From: a bacterium
Lineage (GTDB): Bacteria; Myxococcota_A; Bradymonadia; UBA7976; UBA1532
Length of the DNA: 34,914 bases
Reading direction: 5' to 3'
Assembly (NCBI GenBank): GCA_030427205.1
Contig: JAUHXC010000073.1
Span: 1-34,914, forward strand
The number at the start of each line of letters is the position of its first letter. The first letter of the stretch is position 1. Position numbers and translations under genes: made by a program. Under the pieces are notes generated by a model, which worked only from the letters and a program-made list of their open reading frames with translations, made no database searches and was not told the DNA's origin. Shown here in pieces: positions 1 to 8,000 of the stretch.

Positions 1-20
1 GCGAGGGTTGTTCACTCGAT

Positions 21-1136
21 CTACGCGTAGCGCAGCAAACCCGTGACCCGAGGAGCCGGATGCGGGAGTTCCGCACGTCCGGATCTGTGGGAGCCCCGGT
101 CGGGTGACCGGCCGGGGCCACCCGACTCGCTGTTGGTATCCAGGGCGAGATAGTCGCCCGGGCGGGCGAAGATGCTCATCCAGTCCTCGGCCCGATCGGC
201 CGGCACCTCGATGTCGCGGCCATAGTCGGCGTACCAGTCGATGATGCGCGCGACCGAGGAGCGATGGCCGAGGCCGTCGACGAACGGGGTCAGCACGGCG
301 CTGTAGAACTCGCTGCACCAGGCCTCGTCGAGGTCGGCGCCATAGCGGGTGCCGTTCTCGTCGGCGGCGTAGTAGCCGACGCGCCCCTGCTTCCCGTCGA
401 GCCATGCTTCGTAGAGCCCGGCGTTGACCATGTCCGCCCGCGCCCCGTCGAGGCCGTCGCCGTCGGTCATCTGGCGATGCCAGTCGCTCGCCACGCCCAC
501 CGGCCAGTAGATCGCCCGCCCGCCGCTCACCACCCGCCGGTAGAAGCGGACCCGCGCCCGATAGACCGTCGCCGACGCGAGGCCCGAGATCGACACGGCG
601 GTGTAGGCGAACTCGGGCAGGTCGTGCAGCCACTGGATGCGCTGGTAGCTGCCGAAGCGAGACGCGGCGGTATCGGTCAGCGCCTGCGTCTCGACCCGGG
701 CGTAGAGCGCGCCGTCTTCGAAGACCGCCGGCACGGCGTCGTCGGCGATGCGCACGAACACCTCGAAGCCGTCGCGCTCGACCCCGTGGCCCGCCGGTGC
801 GGCCCACGTCTCGGGCTCGTCGATCTGCCCGTCGCAGTCGTCGTCGACGTTGTTTCCGCGGGTCTCGAACTGCCGCGGATGCACCGCGGGGTCGTCGTCG
901 TCGCAGTCTCCGCGTACGCCGACCCATGGTGCCGGGCACGTGTAGTGCTCGCCGTCGAGCACGATGCGCATGCGTTGGTTGCTGCGGGCATCGGCCCGGG
1001 CGTAGCCGTCGCCATCCAGGTCGAAGAAGCCCGACCAGCAGTCGAGCGTCGTCGTCTCGCTGGCGTGGGCGGTGGCGGCGCCGATGGCGGTGGGCAGGGT
1101 CAGCGCGATGAGCAGGCGGGCGAAAGCACGGTGCAT
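21..1136 (-). CDS. Secreted protein with MopE-type metal-binding motif, C-terminus probably truncated
   Basis: 371 residues. The ATG at 1136 follows a good ribosome site (GAGGAG, about 6 bases upstream). A signal peptide covers residues 1-25 and ends in AHA. Residues 30-110 hold Asp-rich calcium-type motifs: FFDLDGDGYA, then DCDDDDPAVHP, then NNVDDDCDGQIDEPE. This is the putative metal-binding motif seen in MopE-like surface proteins of myxobacteria. A beta-rich, fibronectin-like middle follows. Near the C-terminus, AWCSEFYSAV and RPGDYLALDTN resemble the Cys and PGDYL segments of CHAP/NlpC-type amidase domains. The expected His-containing strand after PGDYL is absent. Instead the last 30 or so residues are Pro/Arg/Gly-rich and are read through two hairpins, so I infer 3' truncation or a frameshift. 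It is divergent from the next gene. Exported location is confident; enzymatic activity is doubtful. Confidence 0.8.
   Translation of the reverse strand: MHRAFARLLIALTLPTAIGAATAHASETTTLDCWSGFFDLDGDGYARADARSNQRMRIVLDGEHYTCPAPWVGVRGDCDDDDPAVHPRQFETRGNNVDDDCDGQIDEPETWAAPAGHGVERDGFEVFVRIADDAVPAVFEDGALYARVETQALTDTAASRFGSYQRIQWLHDLPEFAYTAVSISGLASATVYRARVRFYRRVVSGGRAIYWPVGVASDWHRQMTDGDGLDGARADMVNAGLYEAWLDGKQGRVGYYAADENGTRYGADLDEAWCSEFYSAVLTPFVDGLGHRSSVARIIDWYADYGRDIEVPADRAEDWMSIFARPGDYLALDTNSESGGPGRSPDRGSHRSGRAELPHPAPRVTGLLRYA
56..111. other. Two strong hairpins at the 3' end of the first gene
   Basis: One stem-loop is at 56-82: CCGGA-TGCGG, loop GAGTT, CCGCA, two bases, TCCGG. A second is at 96-111: CCGGTC, loop GGGT, GACCGG. 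Both fall inside the last 35 codons of the minus-strand gene. There is no T tract, so an intrinsic terminator is only possible. Their position inside the reading frame fits the idea that the true C-terminal coding sequence was lost and the frame now reads through former 3'-flanking DNA. Confidence 0.5.
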
Positions 1137-1191
1137 GGGGGCTCCTCGGGTCCGGGTTTCGTGAGGGGGTAGCCACGCCGCGCGCTGCCTC

Positions 1192-1223
1192 TTTCTTGTT
1201 TCGTCGATTTCTTGTCTCGTCGA
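1192..1223. repeat. 16-bp tandem repeat in divergent intergenic region
   Basis: Two adjacent 16-base units (1192-1207 and 1208-1223), each of the form TTTCTTGTyTCGTCGA, differ at one base. They lie in the 149-bp gap between the divergent genes starting at 1136 and 1286. This is a possible operator or slippage duplication. No sigma-70 hexamer pair stood out around them. Confidence 0.5.
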
Positions 1224-1285
1224 CCTTCATCCACTCCAGCGTGCGCGCCGGGAATGGTGCAAGCGGCCATCGGGTTGCCGCCGGC

Positions 1286-2509
1286 ATGCCTTCAGTGACC
1301 CGTCACGCCGCTGGCCCGCTGCTCGTGGGCCTCGTCCTCGCAGCCTCGACCGTCATCATCTGCGCCGCCCCGGCCGCCGCCGCCATCACGCCGCGGAAGG
1401 TGCTGATCGTCGGCCAGGTCGACCCCGACGGCCCGTGGACCACCGCGCCCACCGAAGCCCGCATCGACCAGGCGCCGCGCCTCGCCGTCGTGCTGGTCGC
1501 CCGGGAGACCCACGGCCGCCGAAGCCGCACGGTCTACATCGCCGACGACGCGGTGAAGCCGCTGCGCATCCGCGGCCGGCGCATCGCCGACGCCCGTCGG
1601 CGCGGCTGGGATACGCTGAACGGCGCCGCCGTGCGCTGGTCGACCGTCGAGCCGCACGCCTGGGCCGACGCCGAGAAGATGATCTTCCACAGCAACGTCT
1701 CCGTCGACCCGCGCACGTGGGGCAAGTGGATCGGCTATACGCCCATCACCTATTTCGCGACGCCGCTCGGCCCGTTCGACGCGACGCCAGCGGCCCGGAT
1801 CGTGCTCGCCCGGGTCATCCCGGCGGATCCCGAGGTCGCCCGCCGGCCCGCGGAGTTCGAGGGCCTCGGCACCATCCGCTATCGGGTCGAGGTGCGGCAC
1901 GGCGGCCGTATCCTGGCCAGCCCCGGGCCCGAGGCCACCTCACGCACCGGCATCGACCGGGCGGTGCATCGGGTCACGATCCGCCGCGATGACTCCTATG
2001 TGGGCCACCTGACCGGCCTGATGCTGGTGCCCGAGATCTTCGGCTCGGCGGGCAAAGGGCGCCGCCACCAGACCGAGCGCTACGTCGGGGCCGACTGCGC
2101 CGACGTGCTCACCGGCGGCGCGCGGTCGGCGGGCATGCGGCACATCGACTACAGCAACGTGGCCCGCATGACGCAGGACGCGCGGCGGATCACCGGCGTG
2201 GTGGCCCTCGACGACGCCGGCAACCCGCCCGAGCCGATCGAGGGCGTGCGCGAAGGCGACATCATCCGCATCGACTACGGCGGCGCGCTGAGCGGGCATA
2301 CCCCGCGCAGCTTCGATCATGTCGCGGTGCTCTACGAGGATCGCTCGCTGCGAGCCGACGGCACGTTCGGGCCGGCGAACGGGCGGCTCGAAGGCTTCGA
2401 TCGGGTGATCCACATGGGCCACCCGCGGCTCGTGGTCGTGCCGCTCGCCGATCAGTCGCCGGCGTTGATCGATGTCTTGCGCTGGCGGGAGACGCCGCGG
2501 CGCCGTTGA
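1286..2509 (+). CDS. Exported NlpC/P60- or CHAP-like putative cysteine amidase/peptidase
   Basis: 407 residues from the ATG at 1286. The frame is open upstream to 1196, but the 1286 start gives a normal signal peptide: basic MPSVTRH, a hydrophobic core, and cleavage after APAAAA. No convincing ribosome site is visible. The mature protein has a beta-rich N-terminal part of about 220 residues. A C-terminal domain follows with Cys271 in GADCADVLTGG, at a helix start, and His345 in SFDHVAVLYED, at a strand start. This Cys...His arrangement is typical of the papain-like NlpC/P60 and CHAP folds, which cleave peptidoglycan peptides or related amides. An acidic or polar third residue was not identified. 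It ends 14 bases from the convergent phosphoesterase gene. The fold assignment rests on two motifs only. Confidence 0.7.
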   Translation: MPSVTRHAAGPLLVGLVLAASTVIICAAPAAAAITPRKVLIVGQVDPDGPWTTAPTEARIDQAPRLAVVLVARETHGRRSRTVYIADDAVKPLRIRGRRIADARRRGWDTLNGAAVRWSTVEPHAWADAEKMIFHSNVSVDPRTWGKWIGYTPITYFATPLGPFDATPAARIVLARVIPADPEVARRPAEFEGLGTIRYRVEVRHGGRILASPGPEATSRTGIDRAVHRVTIRRDDSYVGHLTGLMLVPEIFGSAGKGRRHQTERYVGADCADVLTGGARSAGMRHIDYSNVARMTQDARRITGVVALDDAGNPPEPIEGVREGDIIRIDYGGALSGHTPRSFDHVAVLYEDRSLRADGTFGPANGRLEGFDRVIHMGHPRLVVVPLADQSPALIDVLRWRETPRRR

Positions 2510-2523
2510 GCCGAGCGGGGCCG

Positions 2524-4038
2524 TCAGGCGTCGACGGTCTCGGTTCGGGCTGTGCGCCAGGCCGGTCGCACCGGGATGTCGACCCGCTCGCACTCGCGGC
2601 CGACGGCTTCGGCGGCATACTTCAGGCGGATGAACTCCACCGTGTCGGCGGCGGGATCATAGACCGCATAGAACGCCCGCGGGTCGCCCTTCACCCGGCT
2701 CTCGCCCACCGAGCCGGGGTTGATCCATGCGTCGCGCCCCTCGAGCGCGATGACCCCTTCCTCGGCGCCGGCGTCGTACCAGCCGTCGTCGCCCTTGAGG
2801 AAGCACACCGGCCGATGGGTATGCCCGCGCAGCACGATCAGCCGCCCCTCGGGCACCTCGGCATAGGCCCGCATCGCCTGATGCTCCTGCCGACCGAGGA
2901 TGTGGTTCTCGACGAGATCGCTGCCCGGATAGATCGGCAGCGAGGCGTCCTTGGGGTGCACCAGCAGCACGTCGTCCCGGGGCATCGCGGTCTTGGGCAG
3001 CGCTTCGAGGAACCCGACGATGCGCTCGAGCTCGTCGCCGTCGAGCTGCTCGATCTGGCGTCGGATGGCGGCCCGGGCGTTGCGGCTGGCCTTGATCTCG
3101 TCGACCGTCGTCTGGCCCCGATGCACCCGCACGATATAGTCGTCGTGGTTGCCTGCGACGTGAGTCCAGCGGCTGCGATTACGCAGGATGACGCTCATGA
3201 CCGCCGAGACGTGAGGCCCGTAGCCGACCAGATCGCCCAGGCACCAGACCTCGCGGATCTTGCGCTTGCGCATGTCCCGCTGCACGGCGAGCAGCGCCGC
3301 CGCGTTGGCGTGCAGGTCGGAGACGATGCCCACCGGACGGCCGGGGGCGATGGCGCGCGACGAGCGGTCGATGGCCGTGACCCGCGGCGCGAGCGGCGCG
3401 CCGGTCGTCGGCGTCTCGCGGGCCGGCGCCTCGGCTGACGCAGGGGAGGGGTCGTCCGCGTCGGGTTCGCCCTCGGTGGCCGGCGCGGCGCCCTGCGGTT
3501 CGGGCTCGGGGTCGGCCTCAGGCTCGGGCTCTGCCGCGGCCTCGGCAGCCGGCTCGCTCTCGGCAGCCGGCTCGCTCTCGCCTTCGGGCTCGGCTGCGGG
3601 CTCGGCTTCTTCAGCGGCCTCGGGCTCCGCCGCAGCCTCGAGCTCTACAGCCCCCGCCCCGGGCTCCGGCTCTCTCACGGCTTCGGCCGCCGACTCCGGC
3701 TGCGCACCGTGCTCTGCTTCGGGCTCCGGCTGCATGTCGGGCTCAGGCTCCGGATCGACAGCGGGCGCGGGCTCGGACGACGCGCGGGCCTCCGACGCCG
3801 GCTCACCGTCCGACGGCGGGCCATCGGGCAGATCATCAAACGCCAGGGCCGACTCGAGCGCCGACTCGATCTCCGAGACGAACGACGCCCCGAGCGCGGA
3901 CTCTACCTCTTTCCGCGCGCCTTCCGGTTCCGCCTGCGGTGTATCCTTGTCGACACCCCGAGGCGAGTCCTCGACGCCATCCTCCGGCCGTCGGCCGGCG
4001 TCGTGCGCGCCGTTCGACTCGCCGTTGCCGTCGGTCAT
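2524..4038 (-). CDS. Calcineurin-like metallophosphoesterase with long acidic disordered N-terminus
   Basis: 504 residues. The ATG at 4038 overlaps the stop of the upstream gene (ATGA), which implies translational coupling. Residues 1 to about 225 are low complexity, rich in Glu, Pro and Ala, strongly acidic and probably disordered. The catalytic domain then shows the full metallophosphoesterase motif set. These are SDLHAN (Asp241, His243), CLGDLVGYGP (Asp269), GNHDD (Asn297, His298), VHPKD, and GHTH (His406, His408), with NPGSVGESR near the end. This is the YfcE/Metallophos_2-like branch that hydrolyses phosphomono- or diesters with two metal ions. No signal peptide is present, so it should be cytoplasmic. 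It is the last gene of the kinase-like operon, which suggests it may reverse phosphorylation, but its substrate is unknown. Confidence 0.88.
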   Translation of the reverse strand: MTDGNGESNGAHDAGRRPEDGVEDSPRGVDKDTPQAEPEGARKEVESALGASFVSEIESALESALAFDDLPDGPPSDGEPASEARASSEPAPAVDPEPEPDMQPEPEAEHGAQPESAAEAVREPEPGAGAVELEAAAEPEAAEEAEPAAEPEGESEPAAESEPAAEAAAEPEPEADPEPEPQGAAPATEGEPDADDPSPASAEAPARETPTTGAPLAPRVTAIDRSSRAIAPGRPVGIVSDLHANAAALLAVQRDMRKRKIREVWCLGDLVGYGPHVSAVMSVILRNRSRWTHVAGNHDDYIVRVHRGQTTVDEIKASRNARAAIRRQIEQLDGDELERIVGFLEALPKTAMPRDDVLLVHPKDASLPIYPGSDLVENHILGRQEHQAMRAYAEVPEGRLIVLRGHTHRPVCFLKGDDGWYDAGAEEGVIALEGRDAWINPGSVGESRVKGDPRAFYAVYDPAADTVEFIRLKYAAEAVGRECERVDIPVRPAWRTARTETVDA

Positions 4039-7000
4039 GCGTCGGCGCCCGCCTTCGACTGGATCGCCCGGGCCCAGACCTCGATGCGACCGGCGCCCTT
4101 CCAGCGCTTGGTGATGCCCTTCACCTCGTCCCAGCGGCCGCGGATGCTCGACGGATCGAGCCGATAGACCGCCTGCAGGGTCGAGAAGTCGTTCTCCAGG
4201 TTGCGCCGCTCGGTGCGCAGCTGGTCGTCGAGGTGCTCGGCGTCGAGGCGGCGGGCGCGGGCCAGCTGCTTCTTGAGCCGATCGAGCAGCTCCGGGCTGC
4301 GCAGCTTGTCGCGCAGGGTCTGGGCCTTGCCCTCGAACTCGACGATCAGCGCGCTCAAGATCCGGGCGTCTTCGGCCAGCGCCTCGGGCTCCTTCTCGTC
4401 GATGCGGACTTCCTTGAGCAGCGCCTCGACCCGCTTCTCGGCCTGCTCGACCTGCCGCTCGAAGGCCTCGAGGTCGTCGCCGATGCGCTCCTCTTCGTCC
4501 TCGAGGTCGTGGCGCAGGCTGTCGAGCTGCAGCCGCACCGCCGACGCGCCCGGCCCCAGCTTGCCCAGCCGCCGATCCTCGATCTCGAGGGTGTCGGGGT
4601 GGGGGATGGAGACCTTGGTGCGCAGCTCTTCGAGCGCGTCGAGCTTGTCGTCGGCCCCGTCGAAGTCGCCCGACGCCAGCGCCGCCTCCAGCTGGCGCAC
4701 CAGCCGGTCGGCCTCGTGCCAGCCGTCGAGCAGCGCCTTGATCTCGTCGGTCTCGCCGCCGAGCTGGGTCTGCATGCGCAGCGCCTTTTCCAGCTTCGAC
4801 AGCTCGCGGGTCTGCAGGGCCTCTTCGACCAGCGCCGCGACCTCGTTCTCTTCGTCGCTGGTGCGCTGCGCCGCCGCCTGCCGATCGCGCAGCGGGCGGA
4901 TGAACTCCTGGGCCGCCGCCCGATCCTCCGGGTCCTCCTGGTGCTTGGCGGCCAGGTTCAGCCGGCGGATGGTGCGGTCGACGACCTCCTTGTCGGGCCG
5001 GGTGCCCTTGGCCAACTCCCGGGCCAGGTTGCACAAGGCGTCGAAGTCGGCGGCCTGCTCGGCGTGCACCGTCTCGACCAGACCCTCCAGCTCGGCGCCG
5101 TCTTCCCACGGCGCGCGGGCCTCGACGTCGCGCACGATGTGCTCGATCTGCTCGAAGGTATAGCCCGGCTGCGCCTCGGAGCGCAGGCCCTCGCACGCCC
5201 CGAGCACCGCGCCGATGCGCTGCTGCCGCACCCGCTCGAGGAACTCGCGCAGATACTCCGGCGGGTCTTCGCCGTGGCGGGCGTAGACCAGGGCGTAGGC
5301 CTGACGCCACGCTTCGAGCGCGTCGCCCTTCTCCATGATGCGGAAGACGCCGCGGGCGTCGGAGACCAGCTTGCGGGCCTCGACCACCTCGCTCGCCGCG
5401 CCCAGCTCGCTCTCGCGCACCAGCTGCTCGGCCCGGTCGATGTCGAGGGTCGAGAACGCGGTGTCGAAGTCGATGGTGAAGCGCCGGATGCGGGCCTCGT
5501 TGATGAAGCCGGCGACGTTGGCCTCCGAGCCCATGCCCATCAGGCCGCGGGCGGTCTCGATGGCGGTCTCGACGTCGCCCGTCTCGAGGTGCTCGCGGGC
5601 CACGGCCATCGCCCGGGCGAAGTCGAAGCGCTCGACGATGACCTCGTTGTCGGGCACCAGCGGCGCCCAGCGGCGCAGGAACTCCAGGCTCGCGCGCACC
5701 GCTTCGAGCCGCTTGCGCGCGCCCGGGCCGTCGCTCTCGGCGATGGCCAGCTCGACCTCGTCGCGGCGCTCGGCGGACAGCGCCTTGACCGCCCGGTTGC
5801 GCATCAGATCGGCCTCGGCCTGCTCCTTGCGAGCCAGGGCCAGCCCGTCGAGCAAGTCGACGGCGTCCTGATATTCGCCGGCGTCGAGGGCGGCCCGCGC
5901 CCGCGGCAGCCGCTCGGCGGCCACATCGACCTGATCGCGCACCGCGGTGTAGTGCTCGACGAGGGCCTGGAATTCGGCGCGCTCGTCGTCTTCGAGGCGG
6001 TCGACGAGGCTCTTGGCCACCCGCACGACGCCCTCGTAGTCCTGTTTGGCCTCCAGCTCTTCGATCTGGTCCAGCGCCCGCCGCCGCTCGGCGGTCAGGG
6101 CCATCGCGGCGAACTCCTCGTCGTGGGCCGCGTAGGGCTCGCACAGGTCGAGGGCCCGCTGGGGATCGGTCGCCAGCAGCGTGCGAGCGAGGGCCAGGGC
6201 CTCGTCCCGCTGGATGTCGAACTGATGGTCCTGCTTGCTCGCCGCGATCTCCGCCCGGCGCTCGGGCACCTCGGCGGCCAGCGTATCGAGCAGGGTCTTC
6301 ACCTCGTCGAGGCGCCCCTGGCGGGCCAGCTTCTTGGCCCGCTCCAGCTCGCGGTCGCAGCGCTCGAGGCGGGCCTCGAGGCTGTTGGCCTGCTCCGCCA
6401 GATCGGCCGCCTGATGCCGCAGATCGGTGATACCCGGCGGGGTGCCGGTCACCTCGGCCATCTCCTCTTCGAGGATCTCGATCGACTGGCGGATGGCGCC
6501 CACCCGCTCCAGGCGGGGGCGCACGTCGCCCAGCCGCGTCGAGAGCAGGGTCACCTTGGCCTTGAACGGCGACAGCCAGCGCTGGAGCACCGTCGAGCGC
6601 AGCCGCTCGAGGGTCTCGTTGCTCGGCCCCTGCGCGGTGATGCCCAGGTCCAGCTCGTTGAGCGCCTGCTCGAAGCGGCCCTCGTCGAGCAGCTGGCGGA
6701 TGCGGTCGGTCAGCGCCGCCTCGCGGGCCCGCTTCTCGACCTCTTCGGTCAGCTCGCCGAAGCGCTCCTCGAGCTGCTCGGCGAAGTCGGACTCGAGCAG
6801 GTGCCACCAGTCGCGCCGCTGGCCCAGGCGCTTGAGCGCGGCCTCGACGTTGTTGTGCTGGCCGTAGAGCCGCTCGGTATCGGTCAGGTGCTTGCTGACC
6901 ACCGCCCGGATCTTGGGCCGCACCCGCACCGTCAGCGTATGGATCGCCTGATCGATGGGCACGAGGTCGGGGCCGTCGAAGCGCACCATGCGCTCGCCGC

Positions 7001-7964
7001 GGGCCCGGCGGGACTCGTAGTCCTCCAGCGCGCGCAGGTTGGGGCCCAGCTCGTCGAGGGCCCCCATCGTGGAGATCTCGTCCTGGGCCCGCTCTTCGGT
7101 CTGGATGCGGCGGTCGATGAGGTCGCGCTCTTTGCGCAGCTCGTCGATGTCGATCAGATCCTGGAAGTGCGGCGCGTCGTCGAGCAGGGCGTCGAAGATC
7201 GAGCGGGCGTCACGCAGCGACTCGAGGAAGGCGCCGGGCTTGATCAGGTCGCGGGCCTCGCGCAGGCGGTCGCGGAAGCGCTCGCGCTCCTCGTGGCGCC
7301 GCTTGGCCGAGGCCAGGTCGGCGTCGCACAGCGCCAGCCGCTGCGGGTCGTGCTTGGCCCGGCTCAGCTTGTGCAGCGTCTGCTCGGCCGCCTCGAAGTC
7401 GTTGACCTGCAGCGCGCCTTCGAACTGCCGCAAGAGCTGGGGGAAGCGCATCTCCTGGCGCTCGAGCACCGCGTTGTGCAGCAGCCCCAGAATCGGCTCG
7501 TCCATGCCCTTGAGCTCGAGGCTCAGGCTGTCGATGACCTCCTGATAGCGCTCGTCGTTGAGCGGCGCGACGTAGTCGGTGCCGACCAGCCGGCTGGCCT
7601 CCTGCGCCAGCTCGATGAGCGGGTTGTCCGAGCGGCGGCCGAGCAGCGCCTGCACGACGGCGGAGAAGTTGCCCTTCATGCCGCCGGGGCTCGCGCCCTC
7701 GCCCTTGTCGTCGGCGCCGCGGCCGGTGGGGATGCGGAAGTTGCCCGTCGCCCCGGGCGTGCCCATGCCGCCGACGATCGACTTGCGGGCGCGGGGCACC
7801 GCCGGCCGGCTGCTCGGCCGGGCCAGCGAGCCGCGATCGCGCAGGGACGCGCCGCGCTTGGGCGGCGACTTCTTGTCGTCGTCCTCGCCCTTGTCGTCGG
7901 TCGCACCGCCCCGGCGATAGTTCTGGAAGAGCCGGGAGCGGCTGCTCTGGTTGTCGTCCACCAT
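4035..7964 (-). CDS. Giant helical/coiled-coil protein of unknown function
   Basis: 1309 residues. I chose the ATG at 7964, with GAGGA six to seven bases upstream, over a GTG at 7979. Residues 1 to about 100 are basic, Gly/Pro/Ser-rich and probably disordered (LFQNYRRGG, GNFRIPTGRG). From about residue 105 to the end the chain is almost entirely amphipathic helix, rich in Glu, Leu, Ala and Arg and poor in Pro. Recurring patterns such as ALxxGExxxAxxLLxxL and LARQGRLDEVKTLL suggest TPR-like or spectrin-like helical repeats mixed with coiled coil. There is no signal peptide or membrane segment, so it is probably cytoplasmic. It begins 36 bases after the kinase-like gene and overlaps the phosphoesterase start by 4 bases. 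A scaffold or adaptor role is inferred from shape and context only. I do not recognise the family. Confidence 0.85.
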   Translation of the reverse strand: MVDDNQSSRSRLFQNYRRGGATDDKGEDDDKKSPPKRGASLRDRGSLARPSSRPAVPRARKSIVGGMGTPGATGNFRIPTGRGADDKGEGASPGGMKGNFSAVVQALLGRRSDNPLIELAQEASRLVGTDYVAPLNDERYQEVIDSLSLELKGMDEPILGLLHNAVLERQEMRFPQLLRQFEGALQVNDFEAAEQTLHKLSRAKHDPQRLALCDADLASAKRRHEERERFRDRLREARDLIKPGAFLESLRDARSIFDALLDDAPHFQDLIDIDELRKERDLIDRRIQTEERAQDEISTMGALDELGPNLRALEDYESRRARGERMVRFDGPDLVPIDQAIHTLTVRVRPKIRAVVSKHLTDTERLYGQHNNVEAALKRLGQRRDWWHLLESDFAEQLEERFGELTEEVEKRAREAALTDRIRQLLDEGRFEQALNELDLGITAQGPSNETLERLRSTVLQRWLSPFKAKVTLLSTRLGDVRPRLERVGAIRQSIEILEEEMAEVTGTPPGITDLRHQAADLAEQANSLEARLERCDRELERAKKLARQGRLDEVKTLLDTLAAEVPERRAEIAASKQDHQFDIQRDEALALARTLLATDPQRALDLCEPYAAHDEEFAAMALTAERRRALDQIEELEAKQDYEGVVRVAKSLVDRLEDDERAEFQALVEHYTAVRDQVDVAAERLPRARAALDAGEYQDAVDLLDGLALARKEQAEADLMRNRAVKALSAERRDEVELAIAESDGPGARKRLEAVRASLEFLRRWAPLVPDNEVIVERFDFARAMAVAREHLETGDVETAIETARGLMGMGSEANVAGFINEARIRRFTIDFDTAFSTLDIDRAEQLVRESELGAASEVVEARKLVSDARGVFRIMEKGDALEAWRQAYALVYARHGEDPPEYLREFLERVRQQRIGAVLGACEGLRSEAQPGYTFEQIEHIVRDVEARAPWEDGAELEGLVETVHAEQAADFDALCNLARELAKGTRPDKEVVDRTIRRLNLAAKHQEDPEDRAAAQEFIRPLRDRQAAAQRTSDEENEVAALVEEALQTRELSKLEKALRMQTQLGGETDEIKALLDGWHEADRLVRQLEAALASGDFDGADDKLDALEELRTKVSIPHPDTLEIEDRRLGKLGPGASAVRLQLDSLRHDLEDEEERIGDDLEAFERQVEQAEKRVEALLKEVRIDEKEPEALAEDARILSALIVEFEGKAQTLRDKLRSPELLDRLKKQLARARRLDAEHLDDQLRTERRNLENDFSTLQAVYRLDPSSIRGRWDEVKGITKRWKGAGRIEVWARAIQSKAGADA

Positions 7965-8000
7965 CGGGTGTCCTCGCACTCGCGGGCCGGGGCCCGTCGG

